A stretch of DNA of 45,570 bases from Gemmatimonadota bacterium (GCA_009692205.1 SHZR01000022.1:1-45570); one strand, 5' to 3'. Shown: positions 32,464-41,348, numbered from the stretch's first letter. Numbers and translations are program-made. The notes: generated by a model from the letters alone, not told the origin.

Positions 32464-35054
32464 GCACGCCGGTCCGACCCCATTTCGCGCCGAGGTTCGC
32501 GATACGGCTCGCCATCCGGGAGCTGCGTCACGGCTTTCGGCGCGTGGGCATCTACATGGCCTCGATCACGCTCGGCGTGGCGGCGCTCGTGTCCATCCAC
32601 TCGTTCCGGGAAGACGTCGCGCGATCCGTGCAGGAGGAGGCGGACGTTCTCATGGGCGCGAACGCGCGCCTCTCGGACGACCAGCCCCTGCCGCCCGAGA
32701 TCGAAGCCGTCCTGGACTCCCTGGGGGGGGCGGGCACGGGTGTCGCGCGCGTGACGACCGCGACGTCGATGGTGTTCGCGCCGTCGTCGAACCTGGTGCG
32801 CCTCCTCCAGGTGCGCGCACTCGACGCGGGGTATCCGTTCTACGGCGACGTGACCACGCGGCCGGCGGGACGCTGGGGCGAGCACCTGGAGCCGGGACGC
32901 GTGCTCGTCGATCCCGCGGTACTTACGCAACTCGCCGTCGACATCGGCGACACGCTGGTGGTCGGGCGCTCGCGGCTCGAGATCGCGGGCACGGTCGACG
33001 ACCTGCCGACCGATTTGGCGTATCAAACTGCGATCGGCCCGCGCGTGCACGTGTCGCAGGCCACGCTCGCGGAGTCCGAGCTGCTCGTGGTCGGAAGCCT
33101 CGCGCGCTATGAGGCGTTCGTGCGGCTCCCGGACATCGAGGAGCGCCGCCAGGTGCGCGAGCGCTACGACTCGATCTTCGACGCGGCGGACGTCGACTTC
33201 ACGCTCGCGGAGGAGCAGGCCCAGAGCCTCTCGAACGGCGTGCGCTTCCTCGGTCGGTTCCTCGGCCTCGTGGGTCTCGGGGCCCTACTCCTCGGCGGCG
33301 TCGGCGTGGCGAGCGCCATCCACGTCTACATTCGCGAGAAGAGGACCTCGATCTCCGTGCTCCGGTGCCTCGGCGCGCACCAGGCGACGGCGTTCGCGGC
33401 GTACCTCATCCAGGCGTCGCTCCTCGGCCTGTTCGGCGCCTTGGCGGGCGTGGCGGTCGGTCTGCTCGCGCAGGCGCTCCTTCCCACGCTGCTCGCCGAC
33501 GTGCTGCCGGTCGACGTGACCACGCGTGTGTCGCTCGGGTCTGCTGCGGCGGGACTGGGCATCGGAGTTTGGGTCGCGCTGATCTTCGCGCTCATTCCGC
33601 TCCTCGAGGTGCGCAACGTCCCGCCGCTCGCGGCGCTCCGGCACGACTTCGAAACGACCGGCCAGCGGTGGGACGCCCTCCGCGTGGGGGTCTACGCGCT
33701 CGCGGGCGGCAGCATCCTTCTGCTCTGCGTCCTCGAGGCGCCGGAGCCCGATGTCGGCTTCGCGTTCGCAGGGGCGCTCGCTGTGGCCGCCGCGCTCGTC
33801 GCCGGCGTCGGTTGGCTACTGGCACGAGGGGCGCGCCGCTGGTTCCCGTCGCGCGCGCCGTACCCGGTGCGGCAGGGCGTCTCGAACCTCTTCCGGCCCC
33901 AGAACCAAACGCTCTCGGTCACGCTCGCGCTCGGGTTCGGCGCATTCGTCATCGGCACGATCGTGGAGGTGGGGGAGAGCATTCGCGAGGAGCTCACGCT
34001 CTCGTTCGGCACCGGGCAGCCCAACGTGCTGCTCTTCGACGTGCAACCCGATCAGGTGTCGGGGGTGCTCGATCTGCTCCCGGCCTCGGTACGGCCGTCG
34101 GCGGACGTGACGCCCCTCGTGACCTCGCGCATCGCGGCCATCAACGGACGCACCCCGGACGAGCTGCGGGACAACCCCGACCGTGAGGAGCGGCCGGAGG
34201 GATGGGCGGTCCGCCGCGAGTACCGGAATACCTACCGGGATTTCATCAGCCGCGCGGAGACGCTGGTGGTCGGCCGCTGGTGGGATGGGACGCCTGGCTC
34301 CGAGGACGACACGGAAGTCGATCCGGGCGACCTTCCCGGTGTGTCGCTCGAAGAGGATGTGGCGGTAAGCCTGCGCGTCGGCCTCGGCGACACGATCACC
34401 TGGGAGGTGAGCGGCATCGAGGTGCCCTCGGTGGTGATGAGCCTGCGTCGCGTGGACTGGGACCGGCTGGAGCCGAACTTCTTCGCCGTCCTGGAACCGG
34501 GCGTGCTGGAAGATGCACCCCAAACGATCGTCATGGTGGCGCGGCTGCCCGACGCGACGCAGCGCGCAGCGATCCAGCGGGACCTCGTGGGGAGGTTCCC
34601 GAACGTGTCGGCGCTCGACTTCTCGCGTGTGCAGGAAGCGATCGACAACGTTCTCTCGCGGGTGCGGCAGGCGGTGGGCTTTCTGGCTGCATTTAGCGCA
34701 CTGGCCGGCGTGATCGTGCTGCTCGGCGCGCTCGCGACCTCCCGCCAACAGCGGCTCCGCGAAGGTGCTCTACTCAAGACGCTCGGTGCGCGCAGGCGGC
34801 AGATCCTCACCGTACTGCTCTCCGAGTACATCGCGCTCGGCACGGTCGCGACCGGCAGCGGACTCATGCTCGCCGTGGCGGGCGCTGCGATCGTCGTGCC
34901 CACGGTGTTCGACATGGCGTACGCTCCGCGCTTCGGCTCCCTCGCCATCATCTGGCTGGTCGTGGTCGCGCTCACGGTCCTCGTCGGTTTCCTCGGGTCG
35001 CGCGACCTGCTGTCGCGGGCTCCGCTACCCGTCCTGCGCGAGGCCCCCGAGTAG
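32460..35054 (+). CDS. FtsX-like ABC permease, YbbP type
   Basis: 864 residues with the duplicated permease layout of YbbP-like proteins: an N-terminal TM helix (about 29-50), a large periplasmic domain, three TM helices near 265-390 (FLGLVGLGALLLGGVGVASA, ASLLGLFGALAGVAVGLLA, GIGVWVALIFALIPLLEV), a central pair near 410-460, a second TM plus periplasmic domain from about 480, and a final set of three TMs ending SRAPLPVLREAPE. It forms a transporter with the preceding ATPase. By analogy with the tesA-linked system it may move a lipid or lipoprotein-type substrate, but the substrate is unproven. GTG start overlaps the ATPase stop. Confidence 0.92.
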   Translation: MSTPVRPHFAPRFAIRLAIRELRHGFRRVGIYMASITLGVAALVSIHSFREDVARSVQEEADVLMGANARLSDDQPLPPEIEAVLDSLGGAGTGVARVTTATSMVFAPSSNLVRLLQVRALDAGYPFYGDVTTRPAGRWGEHLEPGRVLVDPAVLTQLAVDIGDTLVVGRSRLEIAGTVDDLPTDLAYQTAIGPRVHVSQATLAESELLVVGSLARYEAFVRLPDIEERRQVRERYDSIFDAADVDFTLAEEQAQSLSNGVRFLGRFLGLVGLGALLLGGVGVASAIHVYIREKRTSISVLRCLGAHQATAFAAYLIQASLLGLFGALAGVAVGLLAQALLPTLLADVLPVDVTTRVSLGSAAAGLGIGVWVALIFALIPLLEVRNVPPLAALRHDFETTGQRWDALRVGVYALAGGSILLLCVLEAPEPDVGFAFAGALAVAAALVAGVGWLLARGARRWFPSRAPYPVRQGVSNLFRPQNQTLSVTLALGFGAFVIGTIVEVGESIREELTLSFGTGQPNVLLFDVQPDQVSGVLDLLPASVRPSADVTPLVTSRIAAINGRTPDELRDNPDREERPEGWAVRREYRNTYRDFISRAETLVVGRWWDGTPGSEDDTEVDPGDLPGVSLEEDVAVSLRVGLGDTITWEVSGIEVPSVVMSLRRVDWDRLEPNFFAVLEPGVLEDAPQTIVMVARLPDATQRAAIQRDLVGRFPNVSALDFSRVQEAIDNVLSRVRQAVGFLAAFSALAGVIVLLGALATSRQQRLREGALLKTLGARRRQILTVLLSEYIALGTVATGSGLMLAVAGAAIVVPTVFDMAYAPRFGSLAIIWLVVVALTVLVGFLGSRDLLSRAPLPVLREAPE

Positions 35055-35064
35055 GTCGAGGGCC

Positions 35065-36243
35065 TCAGGCTCCTCGACGCGCGAACTCCCTGAGCCGCGC
35101 GCCCGCCTCCGCGAGCGTCTCGAACTTGTTGCAGAACGCGAAGCGGATAAGCGACCGGCCGCGCTCGGGTACACTGAAGAAGCTCGAGCCGGGCACCGAT
35201 GCGACGCGCGCCTCGCGAGCGAGCCGCTTGGCGAACGTGGTGTCGTCCTCGTCGGAGAGCTCACCGAAGTCCGCCAAGATGTAGTAGGCGCCCTCGGGCA
35301 TGGCGCAACGGAAGCCCGCGTCCCGGAGCGCCGCGATCAGCATCGCTCCGCGCTCCGCGTAGCCTGCGGCGAGCGATGCGTAGTACTCCGGGCCGAGCTC
35401 GTCGAGCCCGACCGCGCACGCCTCCTGGAGCGGGGCGGGGGAGCCGACCGTGAGGAAGTCGTGCACCTTCCGAATCGCGTCCGTGAGGTCGGGCGGCGCC
35501 ACGATCGTGCCCACGCGCCATCCCGTGACGCTGAACGTCTTGGAGAGACCGCTCACGGTCACGGTGCGATCGGCCATCCCGGGGAGCGTCGCCAGCGGGA
35601 TGTGCTCGCCCTGGTAGAGGATGTGCTCGTAGATCTCATCGGTGATCGCCAGCAGGTCGTGCTCGATGCAGAGGTCAGCGACGGCCTGGAGTTCCTCGCG
35701 ACTGAAGACACGCCCGGTAGGGTTGGTCGGCGTGTTGATTGCGATCACCTTCGTGCGCGGGGTGATCGCCGCCGCGAGGCGCTCCTTCTCCAAGCGATAC
35801 GCGGGCGCCTCCAGGGTGAGGAAGACCGGGCTCGCGGCGCAGAGCACCGCGTCGGGGCCGTAGTTCTCGTAGAACGGTTCGAGGATGACGACCTCGTCGC
35901 CCGGATCGATCAGCGCGAGCATCACGGCCGCCATCGCTTCCGTGGCTCCGCAGGTGACGGTGATCTCGCGCTCGGGATCGACGTGCATGCCGTAGCGCGT
36001 GGCGTACTTGCGCGCTAGCGCCCGGCGAAGGCTCGGGGCGCCCCACGTGATCGCGTATTGGTTCACGTCCGCGCGGATCGCGGCCGCGGCGGCCTCCTTG
36101 AGGAGGTCCGGCGCGGGGAAGTCCGGAAACCCCTGCGCGAGGTTGACCGCATCGTGCTCCTTCGCGACCCGGGTCATCTCCCGAATCACGGACTCGGTGA
36201 AGGACTGCGTGCGGCGCGCGGTGCGGTCGACGGTCTGCTTCAT
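35065..36243 (-). CDS. Pyridoxal-phosphate aminotransferase, class I/II
   Basis: 392-residue fold-type I aminotransferase. PLP is held by Lys235 (SGLSKTFSVTGWRVG), with Asn174 (INTPTNPTG), Asp202 and Tyr205 (TDEIYEHI), and the ring-stacking loop CGATEAM near 98-104. NLAQGFPDFPAP and the overall pattern resemble methionine/kynurenine-type aminotransferases (YbdL/KAT group) more than AspC. Cytosolic; the substrate is uncertain. I chose ATG 36243 because homologues start there; in-frame ATGs at 36279/36276 would extend it. Convergent with the YbbP-like gene (10-base gap). Confidence 0.92.
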   Translation of the reverse strand: MKQTVDRTARRTQSFTESVIREMTRVAKEHDAVNLAQGFPDFPAPDLLKEAAAAAIRADVNQYAITWGAPSLRRALARKYATRYGMHVDPEREITVTCGATEAMAAVMLALIDPGDEVVILEPFYENYGPDAVLCAASPVFLTLEAPAYRLEKERLAAAITPRTKVIAINTPTNPTGRVFSREELQAVADLCIEHDLLAITDEIYEHILYQGEHIPLATLPGMADRTVTVSGLSKTFSVTGWRVGTIVAPPDLTDAIRKVHDFLTVGSPAPLQEACAVGLDELGPEYYASLAAGYAERGAMLIAALRDAGFRCAMPEGAYYILADFGELSDEDDTTFAKRLAREARVASVPGSSFFSVPERGRSLIRFAFCNKFETLAEAGARLREFARRGA

Positions 36244-36391
36244 GGCCTCAGCGGGAGTGGGAGCAGGGCGGCGCATCATGCTCGGTGCGGGAGTCGGAAG
36301 CAACGGGGTCGGAGCCGCCCTTGCCCGCCCCGTCGCCTCGGGTAGCATTGGGCGTCCCGCAGCGCGACGGTCAGGAGGGGAGCCGCAAGGA

Positions 36392-37306
36392 ATGTTGCGT
36401 CAGGCGTTGCTCTGGGCGTCCACCAACCCGCCGCTCGCCGAGCGTCTGCCTCGCTACGGCTTCGTGAAGCGCGCCACCCGCCGCTTCATGCCGGGAGAGA
36501 AGCTCGAAGACGCTCTCGGCGCCGCTGCCGAGCTCGGGACGTCCGGAATCACCACGACGCTCACGCAGCTTGGCGAGCACCTCCGCTCGGAGGCCGAGGC
36601 GGACGAAGTGCTCCAACACTACCGCGTCTTGCTGGCCGCGATCGGCGAGCAGGGTGTCGATGCCGAAGTCTCGGTGAAGCCCACGCAGCTCGGCCTCGAC
36701 TTCGGTGCCCCCGCCACGCGCGAACGCATCGCGAGCCTCGCACGATCCACCCGCTCGACCGTGTGGATCGACATGGAGAGCTCGAAGTACGTCGACGCGA
36801 CACTCGACATTTTCCGGAGCCTCCGGGGCGAGGTCGACAACGTGGGCGTATGCCTCCAGTCGTACCTGCGCCGCAGCGAGGCGGACCTCGAGAAGCTCCT
36901 GCCGCTCGACCCCTCCATCCGCGTCGTGAAGGGCGCCTACCAGGAGCTCGCGTCCGTCGCGTTCGCACGTAAGAGCGACGTCGACCGCAGCTTCGTGCGC
37001 ATCGCCTCGCGGCTACTTCGCGCGCGTGCCCAGGGGGGGAAGGGGCGACCCGTGATCGCGACGCACGATCCTCGCATGATCGCCGAGGCGGGACGCATGG
37101 CGATCGAACTGGGCCTCGCGAAGGGGACGTACGAGTTCTCTCTCCTGTTCGGGATCGCTCGAGCCGAGCAGCAGCGGCTCGAGCGGAACGGACACCGGGT
37201 CCGGGTGCTGATCAGCTACGGCTCCGCGTGGTTCCCGTGGTACATGCGGCGGCTCGCGGAGCGGCCGGCCAACCTGTGGTTCGTGGCCAAGCAGATCGTA
37301 GGGTAG
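36392..37306 (+). CDS. Proline dehydrogenase
   Basis: Monofunctional, 304 residues, FAD-dependent; oxidises proline to pyrroline-5-carboxylate. TIM-barrel signatures: SVKPTQLGLDFG, VWIDMESSKYVDATLDIFRSL, VGVCLQSYLRRSEADLEKL, VRVVKGAYQE, VIATHDPRMI, YEFSLLFGIA and the C-terminal VLISYGSAWFPWYMRRLAERP. The arginines contacting proline fall in the YMRRLAERP segment. No P5C dehydrogenase gene lies nearby, so the second step must be encoded elsewhere. ATG 36392, with AAGGA and GGGGAG upstream. Divergent from the aminotransferase. Confidence 0.95.
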   Translation: MLRQALLWASTNPPLAERLPRYGFVKRATRRFMPGEKLEDALGAAAELGTSGITTTLTQLGEHLRSEAEADEVLQHYRVLLAAIGEQGVDAEVSVKPTQLGLDFGAPATRERIASLARSTRSTVWIDMESSKYVDATLDIFRSLRGEVDNVGVCLQSYLRRSEADLEKLLPLDPSIRVVKGAYQELASVAFARKSDVDRSFVRIASRLLRARAQGGKGRPVIATHDPRMIAEAGRMAIELGLAKGTYEFSLLFGIARAEQQRLERNGHRVRVLISYGSAWFPWYMRRLAERPANLWFVAKQIVG

Positions 37307-37370
37307 GCTATAGGCTAGGGGAGACCTTGGCCACCGCACGAGGTCGCGGGTCTGCGCGGTCTCGCGATTA

Positions 37371-37396
37371 TGGCCACATGTGGCTATAATGAACCG
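37371..37396 (+). promoter_or_regulatory. Promoter with palindromic operator; probably leaderless
   Basis: A perfect -10 box TATAAT (37385-37390) directly follows a perfect palindrome GCCACATGTGGC (37373-37384); with one mismatch the symmetry extends over 20 bases and into the -10. The -35 region (near 37362) is weak. Transcription would start about seven bases past the -10, at or next to the ATG at 37397, leaving no room for a ribosome site. Phd-type antitoxins repress at such palindromes. Confidence 0.65.
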
Positions 37397-37681
37397 ATGG
37401 AAACCGGCATTCGAGAGTTGAAGGACAACTTGAGTCGATACGTCCGCCGCATCGAGGCTGGCGAGCGCATCGTCGTGACCGCGCACGGGCGCGTGGTGGC
37501 CGAGCTTGTGCCTCCGTCCATATCGAAAGCAGGGCACAGAAGTCGTTACGACCAACTCGTGGCGAGCGGCGTCATTCGGCCGGCCCTCGAAGATGGGGAC
37601 CCGCTCGAAGACTGGCCTGACATCAGCCTACCGGCTGGTACTGCCGCGGTCTTGATCGACAGCGACCGTGGCGAAGCGTAG
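37397..37681 (+). CDS. Phd/YefM-type antitoxin
   Basis: 94 residues. The N-terminal DNA-binding and dimer part has the family pattern GIRELKDNLSRYVRRIEAGE then RIVVTAHGRVVAELVP; the C-terminal part (from about 50) is acidic and should fold on the toxin (EDGDPLEDWPDISLP). It neutralises the PIN-domain protein whose start overlaps its end by 14 bases and represses the promoter at 37371-37396. An upstream in-frame start at 37370 lies within the promoter and was not used. Confidence 0.88.
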   Translation: METGIRELKDNLSRYVRRIEAGERIVVTAHGRVVAELVPPSISKAGHRSRYDQLVASGVIRPALEDGDPLEDWPDISLPAGTAAVLIDSDRGEA

Positions 37682-38162
37682 AGCATCCGCCGGTCGCGTG
37701 GGTCGCCGTCCCCGAAGCAAGGAGCGCACGTCGCCGGAGGTCCTGCTGGCGACCCGCTACATCGAATCGAGCGCATTGGTCGCGGCGTTACTGGAGCGTG
37801 ATCTGTCAGCCAGGGCCTCGATACGCGCGCAGGGTAAGCGGGTAACCTCCGCGCTGACGCTGGCCGAAGCTGCTCGCGCCATCCTCCGCGGGCGCGCCAC
37901 CGGGCGCCTGAGTGAGGTGGATGAACGCGCCGCGACACGGGGGCTCCAAATGTTCGCGCGCCGTTGCGACCTCGTCGGCATCACTGACGCGGTTCTCGCG
38001 CGAGTCGGCCGCCGCTTCCCGGTGGAACCCATTCGCACGCTCGACGCGATGCATCTTGCGACGGCAGAAGAGTTGGCCGAACCGCCCGCGCTCGTGACGA
38101 TCATCACCCGGGACGCTCGGGTCCGAGACAACGCACGAGCGCTCGGCTACGCCGTCGAGTGA
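37668..38162 (+). CDS. PIN-domain toxin (VapC-like)
   Basis: 164 residues; a metal-dependent RNase by family. The four acidic positions are all filled: Glu33 in RYIESSALVAALLE (usually Asp), Glu67 in ALTLAEAARA, Asp126 in IRTLDAMHLATA and Asp149 in IITRDARVRDNARALG. The first 27 residues are basic (KRRASAGRVGRRPRSKER) and precede the usual start of the domain, so translation may really begin later. GTG 37668 lies inside the antitoxin gene without a ribosome site, which suggests coupling. The tRNA or rRNA target cannot be predicted. Confidence 0.85.
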   Translation: MAKRRASAGRVGRRPRSKERTSPEVLLATRYIESSALVAALLERDLSARASIRAQGKRVTSALTLAEAARAILRGRATGRLSEVDERAATRGLQMFARRCDLVGITDAVLARVGRRFPVEPIRTLDAMHLATAEELAEPPALVTIITRDARVRDNARALGYAVE

Positions 38163-38268
38163 AGGAAGGGGTTGCGATTGGTCTGGCAACGGTACCGACG
38201 AGCTTCCCAGAGCGCCGGGTAGCTCTTGGCCACCTCACGCGGCTTTTCCCACCCCACAGGTTGCGTTG

Positions 38269-38706
38269 ATGGCGTACGACCTCGATCGCTTCCTGCCCGC
38301 TCAGGAGGAGTCGTACGACCGCGCCCTCGACGAGATCGCCCAAGGCGCGAAGCTCAGCCACTGGATGTGGTACATCTTCCCGCAGATCGCCGGCCTCGGC
38401 TCGAGCTCGTTATCGAAACTCTATGCCATCGCGAACGAATCCGAAGCGCGCGTCTACCTCGCTCACCTGATCCTGGGGCCGCGACTGATCGAGTGCGTGG
38501 AGGCACTCCTCCGCATCGATGATCGCTCGGCTCGGCAGATCTTCGGCTCTCCCGACGACCTCAAGATGAGGTCCTGCGCGACGTTGTTCGAGGTGGTGTC
38601 GCCCGAGGGCTCGGTCTTCACGCGGCTGCTCGAGAAGTACTTCAAGGGCGAGCGCGACCCAAAGACCACCGAGATCCTCGCAATGGGTGTAGGCTACGCG
38701 GAATGA
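38269..38706 (+). CDS. DUF1810 family protein
   Basis: 145 residues, cytosolic, with the whole DUF1810 pattern: YDLDRFLPAQEESYDRALDEI, LSHWMWYIFPQIAGLG, SEARVYLAHLILGPRLIECV, IFGSPDDLKMRSCATLFEVV and a C-terminal VFTRLLEKYFKGERDPKT. The function of the family is not established. ATG 38269 follows an AGG nine bases upstream. It stands between toxin-antitoxin genes, a common type of accessory location. Confidence 0.9.
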   Translation: MAYDLDRFLPAQEESYDRALDEIAQGAKLSHWMWYIFPQIAGLGSSSLSKLYAIANESEARVYLAHLILGPRLIECVEALLRIDDRSARQIFGSPDDLKMRSCATLFEVVSPEGSVFTRLLEKYFKGERDPKTTEILAMGVGYAE

Positions 38707-38734
38707 CCTCTACGACCCAGCGGCGCCATACCTG

Positions 38735-38827
38735 GTGCTGAGCTTTATGGTTGCGCTAGCCGTGCACGTGATGATCGTGCCGGTGCTGATCTTCGGGTTG
38801 AGGCAGGTGAGGAGACTGTTTCCGTAG
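38735..38827 (+). CDS. Possible small single-span membrane peptide
   Basis: Thirty codons from GTG 38735 (or 26 from ATG 38747) encode a hydrophobic helix FMVALAVHVMIVPVLIFG followed by a basic end LRQVRRLFP and TAG. The same frame is open upstream to 38693 (DLYDPAAPYLV), which also reads well, but no start codon is found there. It may be a real small membrane protein or the tail of a lost gene. There is no ribosome site before either start. Confidence 0.3.
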   Translation: MLSFMVALAVHVMIVPVLIFGLRQVRRLFP

Positions 38828-38870
38828 GGCGCATCCAGTCCTCTCACCCCGGCACGCTCGCGGATCCGAG

Positions 38871-39827
38871 TCAGCGGGTCCGAGCTTCCTCGGCGCGCGC
38901 GCCGCTCAACATGCCGGTCATGGAGTAGTTCGCCTCATGGCAGGCGTACTCGTAGATGTTGCCGGTCGACCTGGCGAGCGTAAGCTCGCCCTTCCACGCC
39001 GCGGTGAAGGCCGTCGGGTCGTGGATCTCGAACCGATAGAGCAGCGTATCGGAGTCGTAGAGGCTGAACCGCTCCACGACGCGCAGGTTCTCGTCCCAGC
39101 CGAAGTTGCCGCCGGCGCCCCCGTAGAAGCCACCGGCGTCGTTGAAGTTCTCCGTGTCCACGACCAGCGTGTCGCCCTCCCAGCGACCCGCTGAATAGCC
39201 CGATGGAAGCCTGATGCTCGGCGGAGGACCGGGGCGTCCGTCCAGATAGATCACCCGGGCGTCGTGGATCATCTCCACGTGCAACAGAATCGCATCCCGG
39301 GTCTGCACGATCTGATAGTTGCTGTTGTAGGTGTACGGGAGCATGGGCGGTCCGGACGTGCTGAAGGCCACGCAGCGATCCTGGAGCGAAAGATCCTCGG
39401 GATTCTCCATGTTCTGCTGCCGCTCGATGCTGCGGCGCCTGACTTCGGCGGCTGTGGATGTGAGGGGGGGGATGCGACCGTCGGAGGGCTCGGTGATGAT
39501 CGCCGTTCGGAGGGTCTTGACGACCCCGGTGCCGTACTCACGGTAGACCGTGTTGAACGTGCCGATGCCTGCCTGGGCGGATCCCCTAGCGGGCTCCTCG
39601 TTCCCCTCGATGAAACTCTGCACCCACTCCGCCGCTTCCTCCGGCGTGAAGAAGGGCTTGTCCGCCAGCTCGCTCGGACGCTCGAGGGGCGTAGCCGTCG
39701 CGGAGTTCCAGATGCCCTGGAGATCGGGACGGCCGTCGGGCGTTCTCTGCTGACCTGAGACGGCCGTCGGAAGGACGCTGAGCGCTACGACCAGGGAGCG
39801 CAGAGGGATCGTGGAGGAGTGAGGCAC
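38871..39827 (-). CDS. Secreted protein of a TPDGRPDLQGIW family, function unknown
   Basis: 318 residues with a signal peptide (to VSGQ, about residue 25). The mature N-terminus RTPDGRPDLQGIWNSATATPLERP and later blocks LQDRCVAFSTSGPPMLPYTYNSNYQI, IHDARVIYLDGRP, GYSAGRWEGDTLVVDTENFND and EIHDPTAFTAAWKGE mark a secreted family that I know as common and often multicopy in Acidobacteriota and Gemmatimonadota, without an assigned activity. GTG start at 39827. It is an isolated gene. Confidence 0.85.
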   Translation of the reverse strand: MPHSSTIPLRSLVVALSVLPTAVSGQQRTPDGRPDLQGIWNSATATPLERPSELADKPFFTPEEAAEWVQSFIEGNEEPARGSAQAGIGTFNTVYREYGTGVVKTLRTAIITEPSDGRIPPLTSTAAEVRRRSIERQQNMENPEDLSLQDRCVAFSTSGPPMLPYTYNSNYQIVQTRDAILLHVEMIHDARVIYLDGRPGPPPSIRLPSGYSAGRWEGDTLVVDTENFNDAGGFYGGAGGNFGWDENLRVVERFSLYDSDTLLYRFEIHDPTAFTAAWKGELTLARSTGNIYEYACHEANYSMTGMLSGARAEEARTR

Positions 39828-39925
39828 GAGCTCAGGATATTCTGGAGCGATTCAAATGGCCAACCGTGGGGCGTGGTGGCGACCCCTGGGTTGGCAAGAA
39901 GCTGTCCGCTGGCTATACAAATGGT

Positions 39926-40069
39926 ATGAAGACGGCGATATCACTCCCGGACGAGGAACCCAGTGGTAGCGCTCTACGAGGGGAGTTCTGGTGGGCGGAC
40001 ATCCCTGAGCCCGTTCGCCCAGGCCCTGACGGGGATCGACGTGGTGGGGGGCAGGTAACGCCGTTCTGA
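39926..40069 (+). pseudogene. Collapsed MazE/MazF-type toxin-antitoxin relic
   Basis: From ATG 39926 the frame reads MKTAISLPDE, the usual start of ribbon-helix-helix/MazE-like antitoxins, and then after a few residues ALRGEFWWADIPEPVRPGP, the usual N-terminus of MazF/PemK toxins. The rest of the antitoxin and of the toxin is gone, and the 47-codon frame ends in TGA at 40069. So it seems to be a deletion fusion of the two genes. No other homologous part is seen around it. Confidence 0.6.
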
Positions 40070-40095
40070 ACGAGCGCGGCGAGGGATCCGGACCG

Positions 40096-41319
40096 GTGGT
40101 GATGCGGCCGTCCACCACCGACGACGACCCGCGCCGCTGGCGCATGCTCGCGCTCTTGTCGGGCGCGATGCTCCTCTCGCTCTCCGCCTGGATCACGGCC
40201 ACCGCGGTCGGGCCGGAACTCCAGCTACGCTGGGGGCTCAGCGACGGCCAGGTCGGTCTCCTGACGACGGTCGTCCAGCTCGGCTTCGTGGTCGGCACCG
40301 CGGCGGGCGCCGTGCTCAATCTCGCAGACGTCCTTCCTTCCAGGATCTACTTCGCCGTGTCGGCCCTGCTCGGCGCCGCGGCCAACGCCGCGCTCCTGAT
40401 CGTGCCCGGTTACCGCACCGCCCTCCTTGCGCGCTTCCTCACGGGGGCGTTCCTGGCAGGAGCCTATCCGCCGGGAATGAAGATGGTGGCGACGTGGTTC
40501 CGCTCGGCCCGCGGCTTCGCAATCGGCACGCTCGTCGGAGCGCTCACGGTGGGGAAGGCTCTTCCCTACCTACTCAAGGCGATCGGGGGCACGTCCTCCG
40601 CGGTGGTGATCGGCGGCGCGTCGATCGGCGGGATCCTCGCCGCGCTCATGGTCGGCACGACGTATCACGACGGGCCGTTCTCCTTCCCGTCGCGGCCCTT
40701 CGAGTGGAGCCGCGTGGGGCGGATCCTCGGGGACCGCCGCACCATGCTAGTGACGGGCGGCTACCTCGGGCACATGTGGGAGCTCTACGCCATGTGGACC
40801 TGGGTGCCCGCGTTCCTCGCGGTCGCAGCAGCGGGCAAAGTCGGCAGCACGACCGTCGACCTGGTCGCGTTCGGTGCGATCGCCTCGGGCGGTCTCGGGT
40901 GCGTGTGGGGTGGTGCCGCAGCCGACCGCTTCGGCCGGCACGGGGTGGTGAACCTGGCCATGGGCGTAAGCGGCGTGTGCTGCCTGCTCGTGGGTCTCTC
41001 GCTGGGTGCCCCGTTCTGGGTGGTGGCACTCCTCACGTGGGTGTGGGGCTTCTTCGTGGTCGCGGACTCGGCGCAGTTCAGCGCGCTCGTGACCGAGGTA
41101 GCGCCTCCGGACTCCGTGGGGACCGCACTCATGCTCCAGACGTCTCTCGGCTTCCTTCTCACGATGGTCACCATCCAGGCGGTGCCCGCGCTCGTCGCCG
41201 CCGTCGAGTGGCGTTGGGCGTTCGCCTTTCTGGCGCTCGGCCCGGCCGTCGGAATCGGGAGCATTCGTCGCCTCGTGGTGCTACAACGCCTACATTCAGC
41301 GCCACATCGGTCGTCCTGA
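40096..41319 (+). CDS. MFS transporter
   Basis: About 407 residues with twelve hydrophobic segments. Typical motifs: the first TM (LALLSGAMLLSLSAWI), loop 2-3 N/L-ADVLPSRIYF in place of a perfect motif A, RFLTGAFLAGAYPPGMKMVATWF after TM4, and loop 8-9 GGAAADRFGRHGVVN, a clear motif-A copy. Resembles the CynX/NimT/YnfM-type drug or metabolite exporters; the substrate is unknown. GTG 40096 is used, with ATG 40102 as alternative. It lies 29 bases before the CopC-like gene and may be co-transcribed with it. Confidence 0.88.
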   Translation: MVMRPSTTDDDPRRWRMLALLSGAMLLSLSAWITATAVGPELQLRWGLSDGQVGLLTTVVQLGFVVGTAAGAVLNLADVLPSRIYFAVSALLGAAANAALLIVPGYRTALLARFLTGAFLAGAYPPGMKMVATWFRSARGFAIGTLVGALTVGKALPYLLKAIGGTSSAVVIGGASIGGILAALMVGTTYHDGPFSFPSRPFEWSRVGRILGDRRTMLVTGGYLGHMWELYAMWTWVPAFLAVAAAGKVGSTTVDLVAFGAIASGGLGCVWGGAAADRFGRHGVVNLAMGVSGVCCLLVGLSLGAPFWVVALLTWVWGFFVVADSAQFSALVTEVAPPDSVGTALMLQTSLGFLLTMVTIQAVPALVAAVEWRWAFAFLALGPAVGIGSIRRLVVLQRLHSAPHRSS

Positions 41320-41348
41320 CCCCCCCCGGGGCCCTCGAGAGGTGAACC

